From NCBI GenBank assembly GCA_013823135.1, contig PNLP01000044.1, positions 1 through 64,000 on the forward strand: a stretch of DNA of 64,000 nucleotides, written 5' to 3'. Shown in pieces: positions 16,739 to 24,928 of this stretch. The notes under the pieces were generated by a model. The model had not been told where the DNA came from. It was given only the letters and a program-made list of their open reading frames with translations, and did no database searches. Each line of letters begins with the position of its first letter. Within the stretch, counting starts at the first letter, position 1. A program made the translations under genes and the position numbers. Source of the stretch: Planctomycetaceae bacterium (lineage in GTDB: Bacteria; Planctomycetota; Planctomycetia; Gemmatales; Gemmataceae).

Positions 16739-18079
16739 TTATGTGACCGCGGGCGGGGCGGCCTCGGCTGGCTCGTCGCTCGGCCAGAACCACAGCATCA
16801 ACCCGAACGCCACGAGCGGGGCCACACCGATGCCACCGAGGACGATTTCGTACGACTTCGTGGCGTCGTTGATAAAGCCCTCGACGGGGTAAATCATCGC
16901 CAACGCCAGGTGTGCAGACATCCCCAGCGATCCGGACACCTTCCCCTGGTGAGCCGCCGACAACTCCTGTGTCAGTGCGAAATACGTCGGGAACAGGCCC
17001 ATTGCGCCAAACGCGATGAGCAGCACGCCGACTTGCAGTGGCCAGCCATCGGGGAGGAACGGCACGGCCAGCGTCGTCGAGGTCAGCGCAACGCACACAC
17101 CATACGCCAGCGTGCGGCTCCGGTGAACCAGCATCCCTCGGCGACACAGAATCAACGTGACGCCGCCGACCGTCCACGAACCGATGTCCGCGATGATGTA
17201 GTAGAACGTCGTGAACTGGCTCATCTCGCGTTCGTTGAAACCGCGTTGCTCCTGGAGGTAGAGCGGTAGCCAGGTGCGGTAGCCGTGCCAGGTGATGTTG
17301 ATGGAGATGGCCATTGCGAACAGAATCCAGAACCGCGTGTCTCGAAGCACGTCGCGGAACTTGACGATCCCGGCGCTGGCGACTGACTCTTCCGCAGGAC
17401 GAAGCATCGCACGCGGCACCGTCAGGAACCACAACACAATCCAGACAACGCCGAGCGACCCGATGACGCGGAACGGATACTTCCACGTGTCGGTTGGGGC
17501 ATCGGAAACGGCCGCGAACGTGCCACCGGTCACGGACATCATCGCGTTCCGCATCGGTTCGCCGGGATCGGCCGACCGCAATAGCGCCAGGATGAGGAGC
17601 GGCGCGATCACTGCTCCGAGGGCGGTACCGCTCTGGAACAGCGAATTCCCCAGCGACCGCTCCTCGCGGCTGAGCACGGCCCGCGTCGTGCGCATCCCGC
17701 ACGGCCAGTTGCCGGCCTCGAACAACCCGAGGGCGAACCGGCAACTCAGCAGCATCCAGAAGCCGGACGCGAAGCCCGTCAGTACGCCCGCCGCCGACCA
17801 ACCCAGCACCATCACGGGGTATACCCAGCGAACGCTCACCTTATCCACGATGTAGCCGGTCGTGACGGCACCGATCGCGAACGCGATGGAGAACGCGCTT
17901 TCGAGCAGGCTGTACTCCGTGTTGTCCATCTCGAAGTAGACTTTGATCCGCCGCGCCATTTGGTTTAGCGCCATGCGGTCCATATAGTTGATAACGGTCG
18001 CCAGCATCAGCAACAGGCACACCCACCACCTCCACGGGGAGGGTGACGACGGGCGAATCGGGTCGGGCGTGGGAGTCAT
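16739..18079 (-). CDS. MFS transporter, anion:cation symporter type
   Basis: A 446-residue major facilitator with about 12 transmembrane segments. Near the N-terminus NYMDRMALNQ resembles the NYxDR signature of the hexuronate/glucarate/phthalate ACS group. FALGLFEAGNWPCGMRTTRAVLSREERSLG matches the loop 4-5 motif in two blocks (residues ~115-130 and ~131-144). A loop of about 30 residues sits between TM5 and TM6. Start ATG 18079. Substrate is probably an organic anion such as a sugar acid. It is upstream of and co-oriented with the carotenoid genes, but a transport link is unproven. Confidence 0.8.
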   Translation of the reverse strand: MTPTPDPIRPSSPSPWRWWVCLLLMLATVINYMDRMALNQMARRIKVYFEMDNTEYSLLESAFSIAFAIGAVTTGYIVDKVSVRWVYPVMVLGWSAAGVLTGFASGFWMLLSCRFALGLFEAGNWPCGMRTTRAVLSREERSLGNSLFQSGTALGAVIAPLLILALLRSADPGEPMRNAMMSVTGGTFAAVSDAPTDTWKYPFRVIGSLGVVWIVLWFLTVPRAMLRPAEESVASAGIVKFRDVLRDTRFWILFAMAISINITWHGYRTWLPLYLQEQRGFNEREMSQFTTFYYIIADIGSWTVGGVTLILCRRGMLVHRSRTLAYGVCVALTSTTLAVPFLPDGWPLQVGVLLIAFGAMGLFPTYFALTQELSAAHQGKVSGSLGMSAHLALAMIYPVEGFINDATKSYEIVLGGIGVAPLVAFGLMLWFWPSDEPAEAAPPAVT

Positions 18080-18166
18080 TCGCGGCTCGGGAGAGGAAGC
18101 AATTCCGACACGTTACCCGAGAGGGTGTGCTCAGGCCAGCGGTTGCAGCGAGTTGAGGGCAAGTTG

Positions 18167-18676
18167 ATGGCAGCACAAGCAGCAGCAACGAAGTTGCCGG
18201 TTCACCCACTCGCGATGAGCGGGTTCATCATGGCGCTGGTCTCGATCGTGCTGGCGTTCTACGGATCGCTGTACGCCGAGAAGCATCTCGCCGGTAGTCC
18301 GCTGCGGGAAGCACGCGGTTCCGCCGGGCTGCCGGGCGAACCGACTCGCTGGTACGACCGGGCACTGGCCCGCGGAGAAACGACCGTGTTCGGCGGCCGG
18401 ATCGACAGCAAGATGATCGCACTCACCTCGCGGTCGAAGATCGCGAACTACTCCCTGCAAATTATCGCGTTCGTGATTCCGTTCGTGCTGGGGATTGTTG
18501 CCGCACTGCTCGGCGGGTGGGGTATGACGGCAATCGAGCGGTCGGGCGACCGTTACAGCGGGAACCTCCAGGCAGTCTTCTCACAGTTGATCGGCTCGTT
18601 CGCGGCGATCATCGCGGGTTGCATGATTCTGAGCTTTTATGTGTGGCCACTGATGCCAGCCCTGTACACGACGTGA
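18167..18676 (+). CDS. Three-helix membrane protein of unknown function
   Basis: A 169-residue protein. ATG 18167 has GAGGG seven bases upstream, which decides against the earlier frame opening at 18125. Hydrophobic helices lie near residues 17-37, 98-125 and 137-165; between the first two is a ~55-residue loop rich in Arg and Gly. I do not recognise a family. It is divergent from the MFS gene and followed by a palindromic repeat. Confidence 0.7.
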   Translation: MAAQAAATKLPVHPLAMSGFIMALVSIVLAFYGSLYAEKHLAGSPLREARGSAGLPGEPTRWYDRALARGETTVFGGRIDSKMIALTSRSKIANYSLQIIAFVIPFVLGIVAALLGGWGMTAIERSGDRYSGNLQAVFSQLIGSFAAIIAGCMILSFYVWPLMPALYTT

Positions 18677-18679
18677 TCG

Positions 18680-18765
18680 CTGATGAGCCACGGGGTTTAT
18701 CCGGTTTATCCCCGTGGTTCCTTGCAGTTTTCAAGACCACGGGGATAAACCCCGTGGCTCATCAG
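18680..18765. repeat. Nested palindromic element, family C
   Basis: Outer perfect 21-base arms at 18680-18700 and 18745-18765 (core GAGCCACGGGGTTTAT). An inner pair GGTTTATCCCCGTGGT (18703-18718) and ACCACGGGGATAAACC (18736-18751) shares the same half-sequence. The gggg-tttat unit therefore occurs four times and can pair in more than one way. It sits between two convergent genes, may terminate both, and encodes the C-terminal ~19 residues of the UvrC-like protein. Confidence 0.93.
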
Positions 18766-19923
18766 TTTTGCATCCTCGCCCGCGTTCCTGCGGAACCACG
18801 CTGCCACCAGTAGCACGCTATCCACTGCGCCGCCGGTCAGCACCGGCGACGCCGGACCCACGCCGAACGTCGCTGCGGTCAGTGCCGCGGCGCGGGCACG
18901 CTCATCGTCTGTCGTCGGCGTGAAGCACACGGCCCGCACCTGCCCGCGATGTATCAGGTACCAGCGTTCGCGGCCGTCGTGGCCCACGAGCGGGTAGACG
19001 AACGAGTTCTTCGTGCGTGCCTGTCGCAAGAGCGTGAGTCGTGCGTCGAGCCATTCGAGAGTCTGCAACCGGTCCCGCATCGCGGTCGCCTTCTCGAACT
19101 CGAAGTTCGCGGCAGCATCAGCCATGAGTCGATTCAGCGTCGCCAGAATGGTGCGGTCGCGGCCGTCGAGGAACCCCTTCGCCCCTCGTACTCCGGCACC
19201 ATACTCCTTGCGGGTGCAGGCACCGGCGCATGGGCCGAGGCACAGCCCCAACTCGAACCGCAAGCATTTCGCGGCGCGATCCTGCACGAACAAATCGGGC
19301 TGATCGGCGAACGACAGCGGCACGGTTTGCGGGCAGTCGCGCAGCTTGAACCAGTCGTTCAGGCGGCGGGCGGCGTCCTCGGAACGGTTCCGCTTCACGA
19401 GCGGCCCGTAGATGCCGAGTTCCTTGCCGGTCGGTTTGTTCGTGACGAACACTTGCGGGGCGGGGGACTTGCCCACGCAGATGTAGTGGTGCCGCTGAAG
19501 GCCGGGCACGCCGAGGACGTTGAACTTGGGTCGCAGAGTCTGGATCAGTTCCAGTTCGCGAAGCAGCGCGGCGAGTTCGTCCCCGATTTGCTCCCACACC
19601 AGGACGCGGGTGTGGCGGATGATCTTCCCCGCCTTCGGGTCGCGACTGTTGGTCCGGAAGTAGCTCAGAAGCCGGGCACGGAGGTTCTTCGCCTTGCCCA
19701 CGTACACGAGTCGGCCACGTTCGTCGATCATGCCGTACACGCCGGGCGTGCGCGGTGCGTGCGTGCGGACTTGCTTGCGAAGACGAGACGGTTGCTTCGA
19801 GCGAAACTTGCGGCCGACGATCGGTTCATCGGCCGGTCGGAACAGCGAGGTTCCGAAACCTTCGAACACAGTAGCCGTGAACAGTCGGGGCTGGGCTGGC
19901 CCATCCGTGGGTGTCTTTGGCAT
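18706..19923 (-). CDS. UvrC/Cho-like GIY-YIG nuclease
   Basis: A 405-residue protein with a GIY-YIG domain (PGVYGMIDERGRLVYVGKAKNLRARLLSYF in two blocks, residues ~55-85). A cysteine cluster CLRFELGLCLGPCAGAC resembles the UvrC Fe-S region, and a UVR motif (FEFEKATAMRDRL) follows. It lacks the RNase H-like second nuclease and HhH domains of UvrC, so it is closer to Cho, which makes the 3' incision in nucleotide excision repair. ATG 19923 is preferred over the frame opening at 19944. The last ~19 residues (from MSHGVYPRG) are encoded by the family C palindrome, so the natural stop appears to have been lost or replaced. Confidence 0.8.
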   Translation of the reverse strand: MPKTPTDGPAQPRLFTATVFEGFGTSLFRPADEPIVGRKFRSKQPSRLRKQVRTHAPRTPGVYGMIDERGRLVYVGKAKNLRARLLSYFRTNSRDPKAGKIIRHTRVLVWEQIGDELAALLRELELIQTLRPKFNVLGVPGLQRHHYICVGKSPAPQVFVTNKPTGKELGIYGPLVKRNRSEDAARRLNDWFKLRDCPQTVPLSFADQPDLFVQDRAAKCLRFELGLCLGPCAGACTRKEYGAGVRGAKGFLDGRDRTILATLNRLMADAAANFEFEKATAMRDRLQTLEWLDARLTLLRQARTKNSFVYPLVGHDGRERWYLIHRGQVRAVCFTPTTDDERARAAALTAATFGVGPASPVLTGGAVDSVLLVAAWFRRNAGEDAKLMSHGVYPRGLENCKEPRG

Positions 19924-20121
19924 CGGTTGCTCACGCGGTCGCAAGTGAACAGGTGGTTATTGTAGGCAAGGTGAGGTTCCGACGAGAACCGCAGTGAGCC
20001 GCTTTGTGAATACCTGGAGAATTTCGCGGATTAGTTGGTCGAGCCGGTTCCGCACTTGCCTACTATGACTCGCCGTGATGGGTCTTCTCCCAGCGGCAAA
20101 CCACAAATTGGAGATGACGTA

Positions 20122-20598
20122 ATGAAGGTCAAGTTCTTCTTCGCCGCCGCTCTTGCAATGAGCCTCGGGTTCGCAGCCACCGCCACCGCCGAAGACAAGA
20201 AGACGATCGCTGAAATCGTCGTCGCTTCGAAGGATCACACCATCCTGCTGGCCGCTGTGAAGGAAGCCGGCTTGGTCGAAACCCTCAGCGGGAAGGGGCC
20301 GTTCACCGTGTTCGCACCGACTGACGAAGCCTTCAAGAAGATCCCGAAGGACAAGCTCGAAGCCGTGATGAAGGACAAGGAACTCCTCAAGAAGATTCTG
20401 TTGGCCCACGTCATCGTAGAGAAGGCAGTCATGGCGAAGGACGCCATCGCGTTCGACGGCAAGGAAGTGAATGGCTTCAAGGTTCAGGCGGGCAAGGACG
20501 GCGTCAAGATTGGCGACGCAACCGTCACCAAGGCTGACATCAAGGCCAGCAACGGCGTGATCCACGTGATCGACACCGTTCTGATCCCAGCGAAGTGA
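20122..20598 (+). CDS. Secreted fasciclin-domain protein
   Basis: A 158-residue exported protein with signal peptide KVKFFFAAALAMSLGFAATATA and a single fasciclin (FAS1) domain. The domain shows TIAEIVVASKDHTILLAAV, then GPFTVFAPTDEAFKKIP and the closing NGVIHVIDTVLIP. Such domains mediate adhesion or matrix contacts. ATG 20122 has GGAG eight bases upstream. It stands alone as a transcription unit, with a strong terminator directly after it. Confidence 0.9.
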   Translation: MKVKFFFAAALAMSLGFAATATAEDKKTIAEIVVASKDHTILLAAVKEAGLVETLSGKGPFTVFAPTDEAFKKIPKDKLEAVMKDKELLKKILLAHVIVEKAVMAKDAIAFDGKEVNGFKVQAGKDGVKIGDATVTKADIKASNGVIHVIDTVLIPAK

Positions 20599-20604
20599 TT
20601 CATC

Positions 20605-20646
20605 AGCAAGGCCGCGACGAGCTTCACAACTCGTCGCGGCCTTGCT
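20605..20646. terminator. Bidirectional hairpin terminator
   Basis: Perfect 17-base arms (20605-20621 and 20630-20646; core AAGGCCGCGACGAG) around an eight-base loop, followed by GTTCTT. It is placed between the ends of two convergent genes (20598 and 20656) and probably serves both. Confidence 0.8.
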
Positions 20647-20655
20647 GTTCTTGGG

Positions 20656-21858
20656 TCACTTCCCGATTGCATAAATCGCCTTGTCGCTGCGGATGAAGAT
20701 GCGACCCCCCGCGATGGCGGGTGTGCCCAGAGTTGTTTCACCCAAATCGTTCGTCGAGATCACCTCGAAAGCGTCCGACTTCCCGTCCAGCACCGTGCAG
20801 ATCCCCGTCTCGTTCAGGAAGTACACCTTTCCCTCCGCGGCCACGGCCGACGCCGAGAACGCTCCCTTCACGCGCTCCTTGTAATTTTGCTTCCCGCTCT
20901 TGGCATCGACGCATGTGATGAAACCCTGGCCGTCCGTGGTGTAAACCTTGCCGGAGTACAGTAGTGGTGATGAATAGCTCGACCGGGCATCGCGTGCCGC
21001 CCATTCGGGCTTCTCGGCTATTCCCTTCGCGTCGATCTTGAAGCGGCTCACGCCTCCAACGGGCAGGTAGATCGAATCGCCGTCGAGCGTGCCGACCGGA
21101 ACGGAGCCGCCACCTTCCTTGAACGTCCAGCGGGTCTCGCCGGTCGTTGCGTCGTAGTTGGTCAAGCCCTTCGGGCCGGCGAACAGCAACTCGGTGGCGT
21201 TCCCGACCGTGCGAACCAGCGGCGTCGTCCAACTGATGACGCGAGGGCGTTCCACCTTCCACACGTTCTTGCCGTACTTCGTGTCGAGTGCCGCGAGGAA
21301 CGATTCGCCCGCGTTATCCATCGGCACGATCAATCGCCCCGCTGCCAGGATGGGGGACGACGCCATGCCGACCGCGTTGGTGATTGTCGGGTAGTCGCCC
21401 ACCAGTGAGCGATACCAGCGGAGCGTGCCGTCGGCATCGAACGCCGCCATGTCGCCGGTTGCGAACAGGGCGTAGACGCCGGTTTCATCCGCGACCGGGG
21501 TGTTCGCGGCCATGCAGGTTTTCGGGTGGCACGCAGTGCTGCCCGTGGCCTGAAGTTGCCGGTGCCACAGTTGCTTTCCCGTTGCTGCATCGAAGCACAG
21601 GACGTGCAAGCGGTCGTCGCGGGTGCCCGAACTGCACGTGACGTACACGCGGTTGCCGACGATCACCGGCGACGACGCTCCGCGACCCGGCAGGTCGGCC
21701 TTCCACGCGATTCCCTTGGTCTTCGACCACTCCGTCGGCAGGTTCTTCTCGTCGCTCACGCCGGTCGCGTTCGGTCCGCGGAACTGCGGCCAGTCGCTTG
21801 CGGAGAGCGTGACGGTTGGTGCCAGGGCGAACAAAGTCGTCAGGATGTAACGATTCAC
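20656..21858 (-). CDS. Secreted PQQ-type beta-propeller protein
   Basis: A 400-residue protein of the PQQ-binding-like/quinoprotein WD40 propeller family, common in planctomycetes. A signal peptide (RYILTTLFALAPTVTLS) is followed by DWPQFRGPNATGVS. About seven blades follow with CFDAATGKQLWHR, YDATTGETRWTF and CVDAKSGKQNYKE repeats. There is no dehydrogenase active-site architecture, so it is more likely a binding or scaffold protein than an alcohol dehydrogenase. GTG 21858, after GGAGGAG, overlaps the upstream stop (GTGA); the longer frame to 22302 is a shadow of the upstream gene. It is coupled to the gene at 21855. Confidence 0.87.
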   Translation of the reverse strand: MNRYILTTLFALAPTVTLSASDWPQFRGPNATGVSDEKNLPTEWSKTKGIAWKADLPGRGASSPVIVGNRVYVTCSSGTRDDRLHVLCFDAATGKQLWHRQLQATGSTACHPKTCMAANTPVADETGVYALFATGDMAAFDADGTLRWYRSLVGDYPTITNAVGMASSPILAAGRLIVPMDNAGESFLAALDTKYGKNVWKVERPRVISWTTPLVRTVGNATELLFAGPKGLTNYDATTGETRWTFKEGGGSVPVGTLDGDSIYLPVGGVSRFKIDAKGIAEKPEWAARDARSSYSSPLLYSGKVYTTDGQGFITCVDAKSGKQNYKERVKGAFSASAVAAEGKVYFLNETGICTVLDGKSDAFEVISTNDLGETTLGTPAIAGGRIFIRSDKAIYAIGK

Positions 21859-23054
21859 TTCTTCTCCTCCTTGTTCGCGGGCTGTGGCAGACTGAAGCCG
21901 AGTGGGACGGATTTGCCGTCGGTGCTGAGTTGCGTCACGCCGGGAATCAGGCCACCGGTGTCGTCGCACACTCGCATCTGGAATTGCCAGTTCTGTGCCC
22001 AGCTCTCGGTCTGGTTGTTCTGGCAGATCTTCAGCACGATCACATTCTCGCCCTTGCGGAGTGTACCGCGACCGATGTTCGCGTCGAACGGGGTGCCGTG
22101 GTGGTACTCGTCGCGGCCGAACAGCTCTTTCTGGTTGAGGAAGATCTTCACCGAAGTGTAGCTCGTGACGCGAATCTCGCACGGCGTTTCGCGATCCGAG
22201 ACGACCGTCGCCAGTGCATACGCCACAGAGTTCTTGTGCTTGCCGAGCAGCTTGTTCAGGTCGAACAGGGCGTACTTGTCGCCCGTCGAGGCGGGGACCC
22301 ACTTCAGTTCGGCGGCGTCCTTCCCCGTGAACTTTCCGCCGGTGTCCTTCGCGCTCTCCGGTGGGTAGGCGATGGTGAAGCCCTTGCTTTCGGGGGCGTC
22401 GAATGGCCCAACGAGCGAGGCGTATGTCACGAAGCCGAAGTGCTCGGCGATGCTGGCCTTGCCGCCGTTCTCGTTCAACTTCTTCGCGAGGAGTTCCACC
22501 TGATCCTTGTCCCGCGTCGCGGCGAACAGCTTTTCCAGGTCGGCCTTGATGCTTGGCCGTGCGACCCGTTCGAGAATGTCGAGTTCGTTGGCGATGGCGT
22601 CGCGGCGCAGTTCAAGCGACTTGTCGTTCACGAACCCCGGAAGCAGGCGGCCCCTGGCGCTGGGGTCTTGTGCGACGAGCAGTTCGTAGGCGAGGCGGCG
22701 TGCGGCGGCGGCGAACTTGGGGTTCGTGGTGAACGCTTCGAGTTTGTCGGCCGGCAGCTTTCGGCCTGCGGTCTTCTCGGCCTCGGTGATGGCATCGACC
22801 GCGGTGCGGAGCCAGTTCGCCGCGGTGGTGTTGCCGTCCTCGAACGCTTCGAGTGTGGGCATCAGTGCCGGGCCGCCCTTGCTCACGAGCGACTTCCACG
22901 CGGGGCCGGCGTCCTCGTTCCCCTTGCCTTCGCGGGCCACACGTTTGAGGGTTTGGAGAGCCTGAGTGGTAGCGTCGTCCGCAGCCGGGACCGGGGTGGC
23001 GGCGATTGCCGCGCCCAGCGCCAGCGCCAGCGCGACGCAGAAGCGAATGGACAT
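21855..23054 (-). CDS. Secreted protein of unknown function
   Basis: A 399-residue exported protein with signal peptide RFCVALALALGAAIAATPVPA. The N-terminal ~200 residues are helical. The C-terminal ~180 residues have a beta-sandwich look, with VTSYTSVKIFLNQKELFGRDE and LRKGENVIVLKICQNN, as in carbohydrate-binding jelly-roll or PA14-like additions of planctomycete proteins. I cannot name a family. It is the first gene of a two-gene unit with the PQQ propeller, so the two probably act together outside the cytoplasm. Confidence 0.75.
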   Translation of the reverse strand: MSIRFCVALALALGAAIAATPVPAADDATTQALQTLKRVAREGKGNEDAGPAWKSLVSKGGPALMPTLEAFEDGNTTAANWLRTAVDAITEAEKTAGRKLPADKLEAFTTNPKFAAAARRLAYELLVAQDPSARGRLLPGFVNDKSLELRRDAIANELDILERVARPSIKADLEKLFAATRDKDQVELLAKKLNENGGKASIAEHFGFVTYASLVGPFDAPESKGFTIAYPPESAKDTGGKFTGKDAAELKWVPASTGDKYALFDLNKLLGKHKNSVAYALATVVSDRETPCEIRVTSYTSVKIFLNQKELFGRDEYHHGTPFDANIGRGTLRKGENVIVLKICQNNQTESWAQNWQFQMRVCDDTGGLIPGVTQLSTDGKSVPLGFSLPQPANKEEKK

Positions 23055-23476
23055 TTATCTGCCTCCTGTCGGGATAGAACGAGATTACTCTCGGAACGGG
23101 CAGGGGAATGTCAACAGACTGTGGGATTCCGGGTGTGCCTTTAGTTTTTAGTTTTTGGCGAGCGGGGGACGTGAGTCCCCCGAGGTGTGAGCGAAGACAA
23201 GAACTCGGGGGGCTTACGCACCCCCGCTCGCCACAATGCCAAAAACTGAAGACACCCCGGGATTCAGGGTTCAACGATCGGATGGAGTCAAGCGAGTTGT
23301 TGTGGAGATTTTGGTTCCACGCAAAACTCCCACCCATCCGTGGAACCATTATGGAAGCATAGATCTGTCCGGAAGAAAGATTATTTGAATGGCATTATCC
23401 GCCACATCACACGACGACCAAAACGTTTGCGATTTGGCGTCGAGATTGCGACTCAACGCCGCGGGAGCTATTTAGA
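23055..23476. other. Gene-free gap with repeat and hairpin
   Basis: A 422-base gap. It holds the family B palindrome at 23150-23250, then a nine-base hairpin (GGTTCCACG 23313-23321 with CGTGGAACC 23339-23347). The rest is more AT-rich and has no convincing frame. The left end holds the promoter of the secreted-protein operon; the right end is the tail of the alcohol dehydrogenase unit. Confidence 0.7.
23150..23250. repeat. Palindromic element, family B, copy 1
   Basis: Imperfect inverted repeat with arms at about 23157-23184 and 23204-23232 (core GGCGAGCGGGGG and CCCCCGCTCGCC). AGTTTTTGG and CCAAAAACT extend the arms outward. Translated, the core encodes RAGDVSPP and LGGLTxPAR type peptides. 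A second copy lies inside mutL at 28826-28900. Confidence 0.9.
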
Positions 23477-24481
23477 TCACATCTTCACAACGACCTTGCC
23501 GAAGTGTGCGCCGCTCTCCAGATGGTGGAACGCCGCGGGGGTATCGGCGAATGGGAACACCCTGTCGATCACCGGCTTGATGCTTTCGCCCGTAATCAGG
23601 CGGTTCATGTCCTCGAACATGGTACGCGAGCCGACGAACACGCCCTGCAACCGCACGGCTTTCATCAGAACGGAGATCGGGTTGAACGTCCCCACGCCCG
23701 ACAGCACGCCGATCAACGCGACATGCCCGCCGATGCGGACGGCCTTCACGGAATTGTCGAGCGTTCCCGCCCCGCCGACTTCGATCACGATGTCCACACC
23801 AACGCCGTCGGTCAGCTCACGAACCCATTTGTCCCACGCGGGATTCGTGCGGTAGTTCGTCCCCGCGGCCGCGCCCATCGCGAAGGCCCGGGTCAGTTTC
23901 TCGTCGCTCCCGGATATGATGAGCACGCGAGCGCCAAGTGCCTTCGCGAACTGAAGGGCGAAGATCGACACCCCGCCAGTCCCTTGAAGCAAGACGGTTT
24001 TCCCGGGGCCACATCCCGCGCCCGTGAGCGCGTTCCACGCCGTGACTGCCGCACAGGGCAGCGTTGCGGCTTCCTCGAAGGTGAGCGAGTCGGGAATGCT
24101 CACCAACCCCTCTTCCCGCAACACGACTTGTTCCGCGAGCACGCCGTCGAGGTCGCCGCCGAGGGTGGATTTTGCTGCGGCGTCCGAGATGGGGCCACTC
24201 ACCCAACCCTGCATGAAACAACCCGCCACGCGGTCGCCAGGGGCGAACTTCGTGACCCCTTCTCCCACTGCGACGACCTCGCCGGCTCCGTCGGACCCCA
24301 GGACACGCGGCATCTTGAGCTTGGGGTTGTAGATGCCCTTGGCGATGAGCAGGTCGCGGTAATTGAGTGATGCGGCCCGAACCCGCACCAGAACCTGGTT
24401 GACACCCGGCACCGGTCCGGGGCGTTCCTCGAACGCGAGGTGATCGAGTCCGAAGCCGGATTGAATGACGAGTGCTTTCAC
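23477..24481 (-). CDS. MDR-family alcohol dehydrogenase/quinone reductase
   Basis: A 334-residue medium-chain dehydrogenase/reductase. ASLNYRDLLIAKGIY, VLGSDGAGEVVAVGEGV and FAPGDRV lie in the catalytic domain. LQGTGGVSIFALQFAKALGA is the nucleotide-binding turn. The structural zinc cysteine cluster is absent, so the enzyme is like the quinone oxidoreductase branch. GTG 24481 with GAGG six bases upstream is the start; the upstream frame to 24544 is not supported. It reduces or oxidises an unknown carbonyl or alcohol using NAD(P). Confidence 0.85.
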   Translation of the reverse strand: MKALVIQSGFGLDHLAFEERPGPVPGVNQVLVRVRAASLNYRDLLIAKGIYNPKLKMPRVLGSDGAGEVVAVGEGVTKFAPGDRVAGCFMQGWVSGPISDAAAKSTLGGDLDGVLAEQVVLREEGLVSIPDSLTFEEAATLPCAAVTAWNALTGAGCGPGKTVLLQGTGGVSIFALQFAKALGARVLIISGSDEKLTRAFAMGAAAGTNYRTNPAWDKWVRELTDGVGVDIVIEVGGAGTLDNSVKAVRIGGHVALIGVLSGVGTFNPISVLMKAVRLQGVFVGSRTMFEDMNRLITGESIKPVIDRVFPFADTPAAFHHLESGAHFGKVVVKM

Positions 24482-24540
24482 GAGGTACCTCAAACATGGG
24501 GACGCACGGACTAGGATACCGATACGGGGTTGTGGCAATA

Positions 24541-24792
24541 CCACCGGGAGTCAGAAAATCGGGCACGGGCACGGCGGGTGTGACAAAACCTCCGGGAGTC
24601 AGAAAATCGGGCAGGGGCAGGGGCACGGGCAGAAGCGGGGAAAGACAACCTACCATCCTGGTTTTCTCGGTGCCCGTGCCCATCCGATTCTTCGTTTTCT
24701 CCGTGCCCGTGCCCCTGCCCCTGCCCCTGCCCGATTTCTTCACTCTTCCCGACATCCCGACATCCCACCGTCCCAACATCCCGTCATCCCCA
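24541..24792. repeat. Composite repeat, family F, in a 447-base gap
   Basis: The unit ccgggagtcagaaaatcggg starts at 24544 and again at 24592 (period 48). The GGGCAGGGGCAGGGGCACGGGC run near 24609-24630 is complementary to the GTGCCCGTGCCCCTGCCCC region at 24703-24738, including the GAAAATC/GATTTC ends. A string of CATCCC-type units follows to 24792. The whole gap 24482-24928 holds no gene. It carries the upstream regions of the divergent alcohol dehydrogenase and kinase genes. Confidence 0.85.
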
Positions 24793-24928
24793 CAATCTTG
24801 CTTGCCCCCGATACAACTACACACAGTTTTCATGAAATGCGGGTACTGTGCGGTGGTATGCTCGTGGTAAACTCTCTCGGTGGTCATTTTCGTGACCGCG
24901 GGTTCACGTCCTCGCGTTTGCTAACCGG

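Noticed and set aside
21816..23144. 442-residue + strand frame opposite the secreted protein gene
   Set aside because: No family; the opposite strand has a signal peptide and a coupled start.
24541..24792. CRISPR array from repeated units
   Set aside because: Only two copies of a 20-22-base unit, a foldback instead of spacers, and no cas genes.
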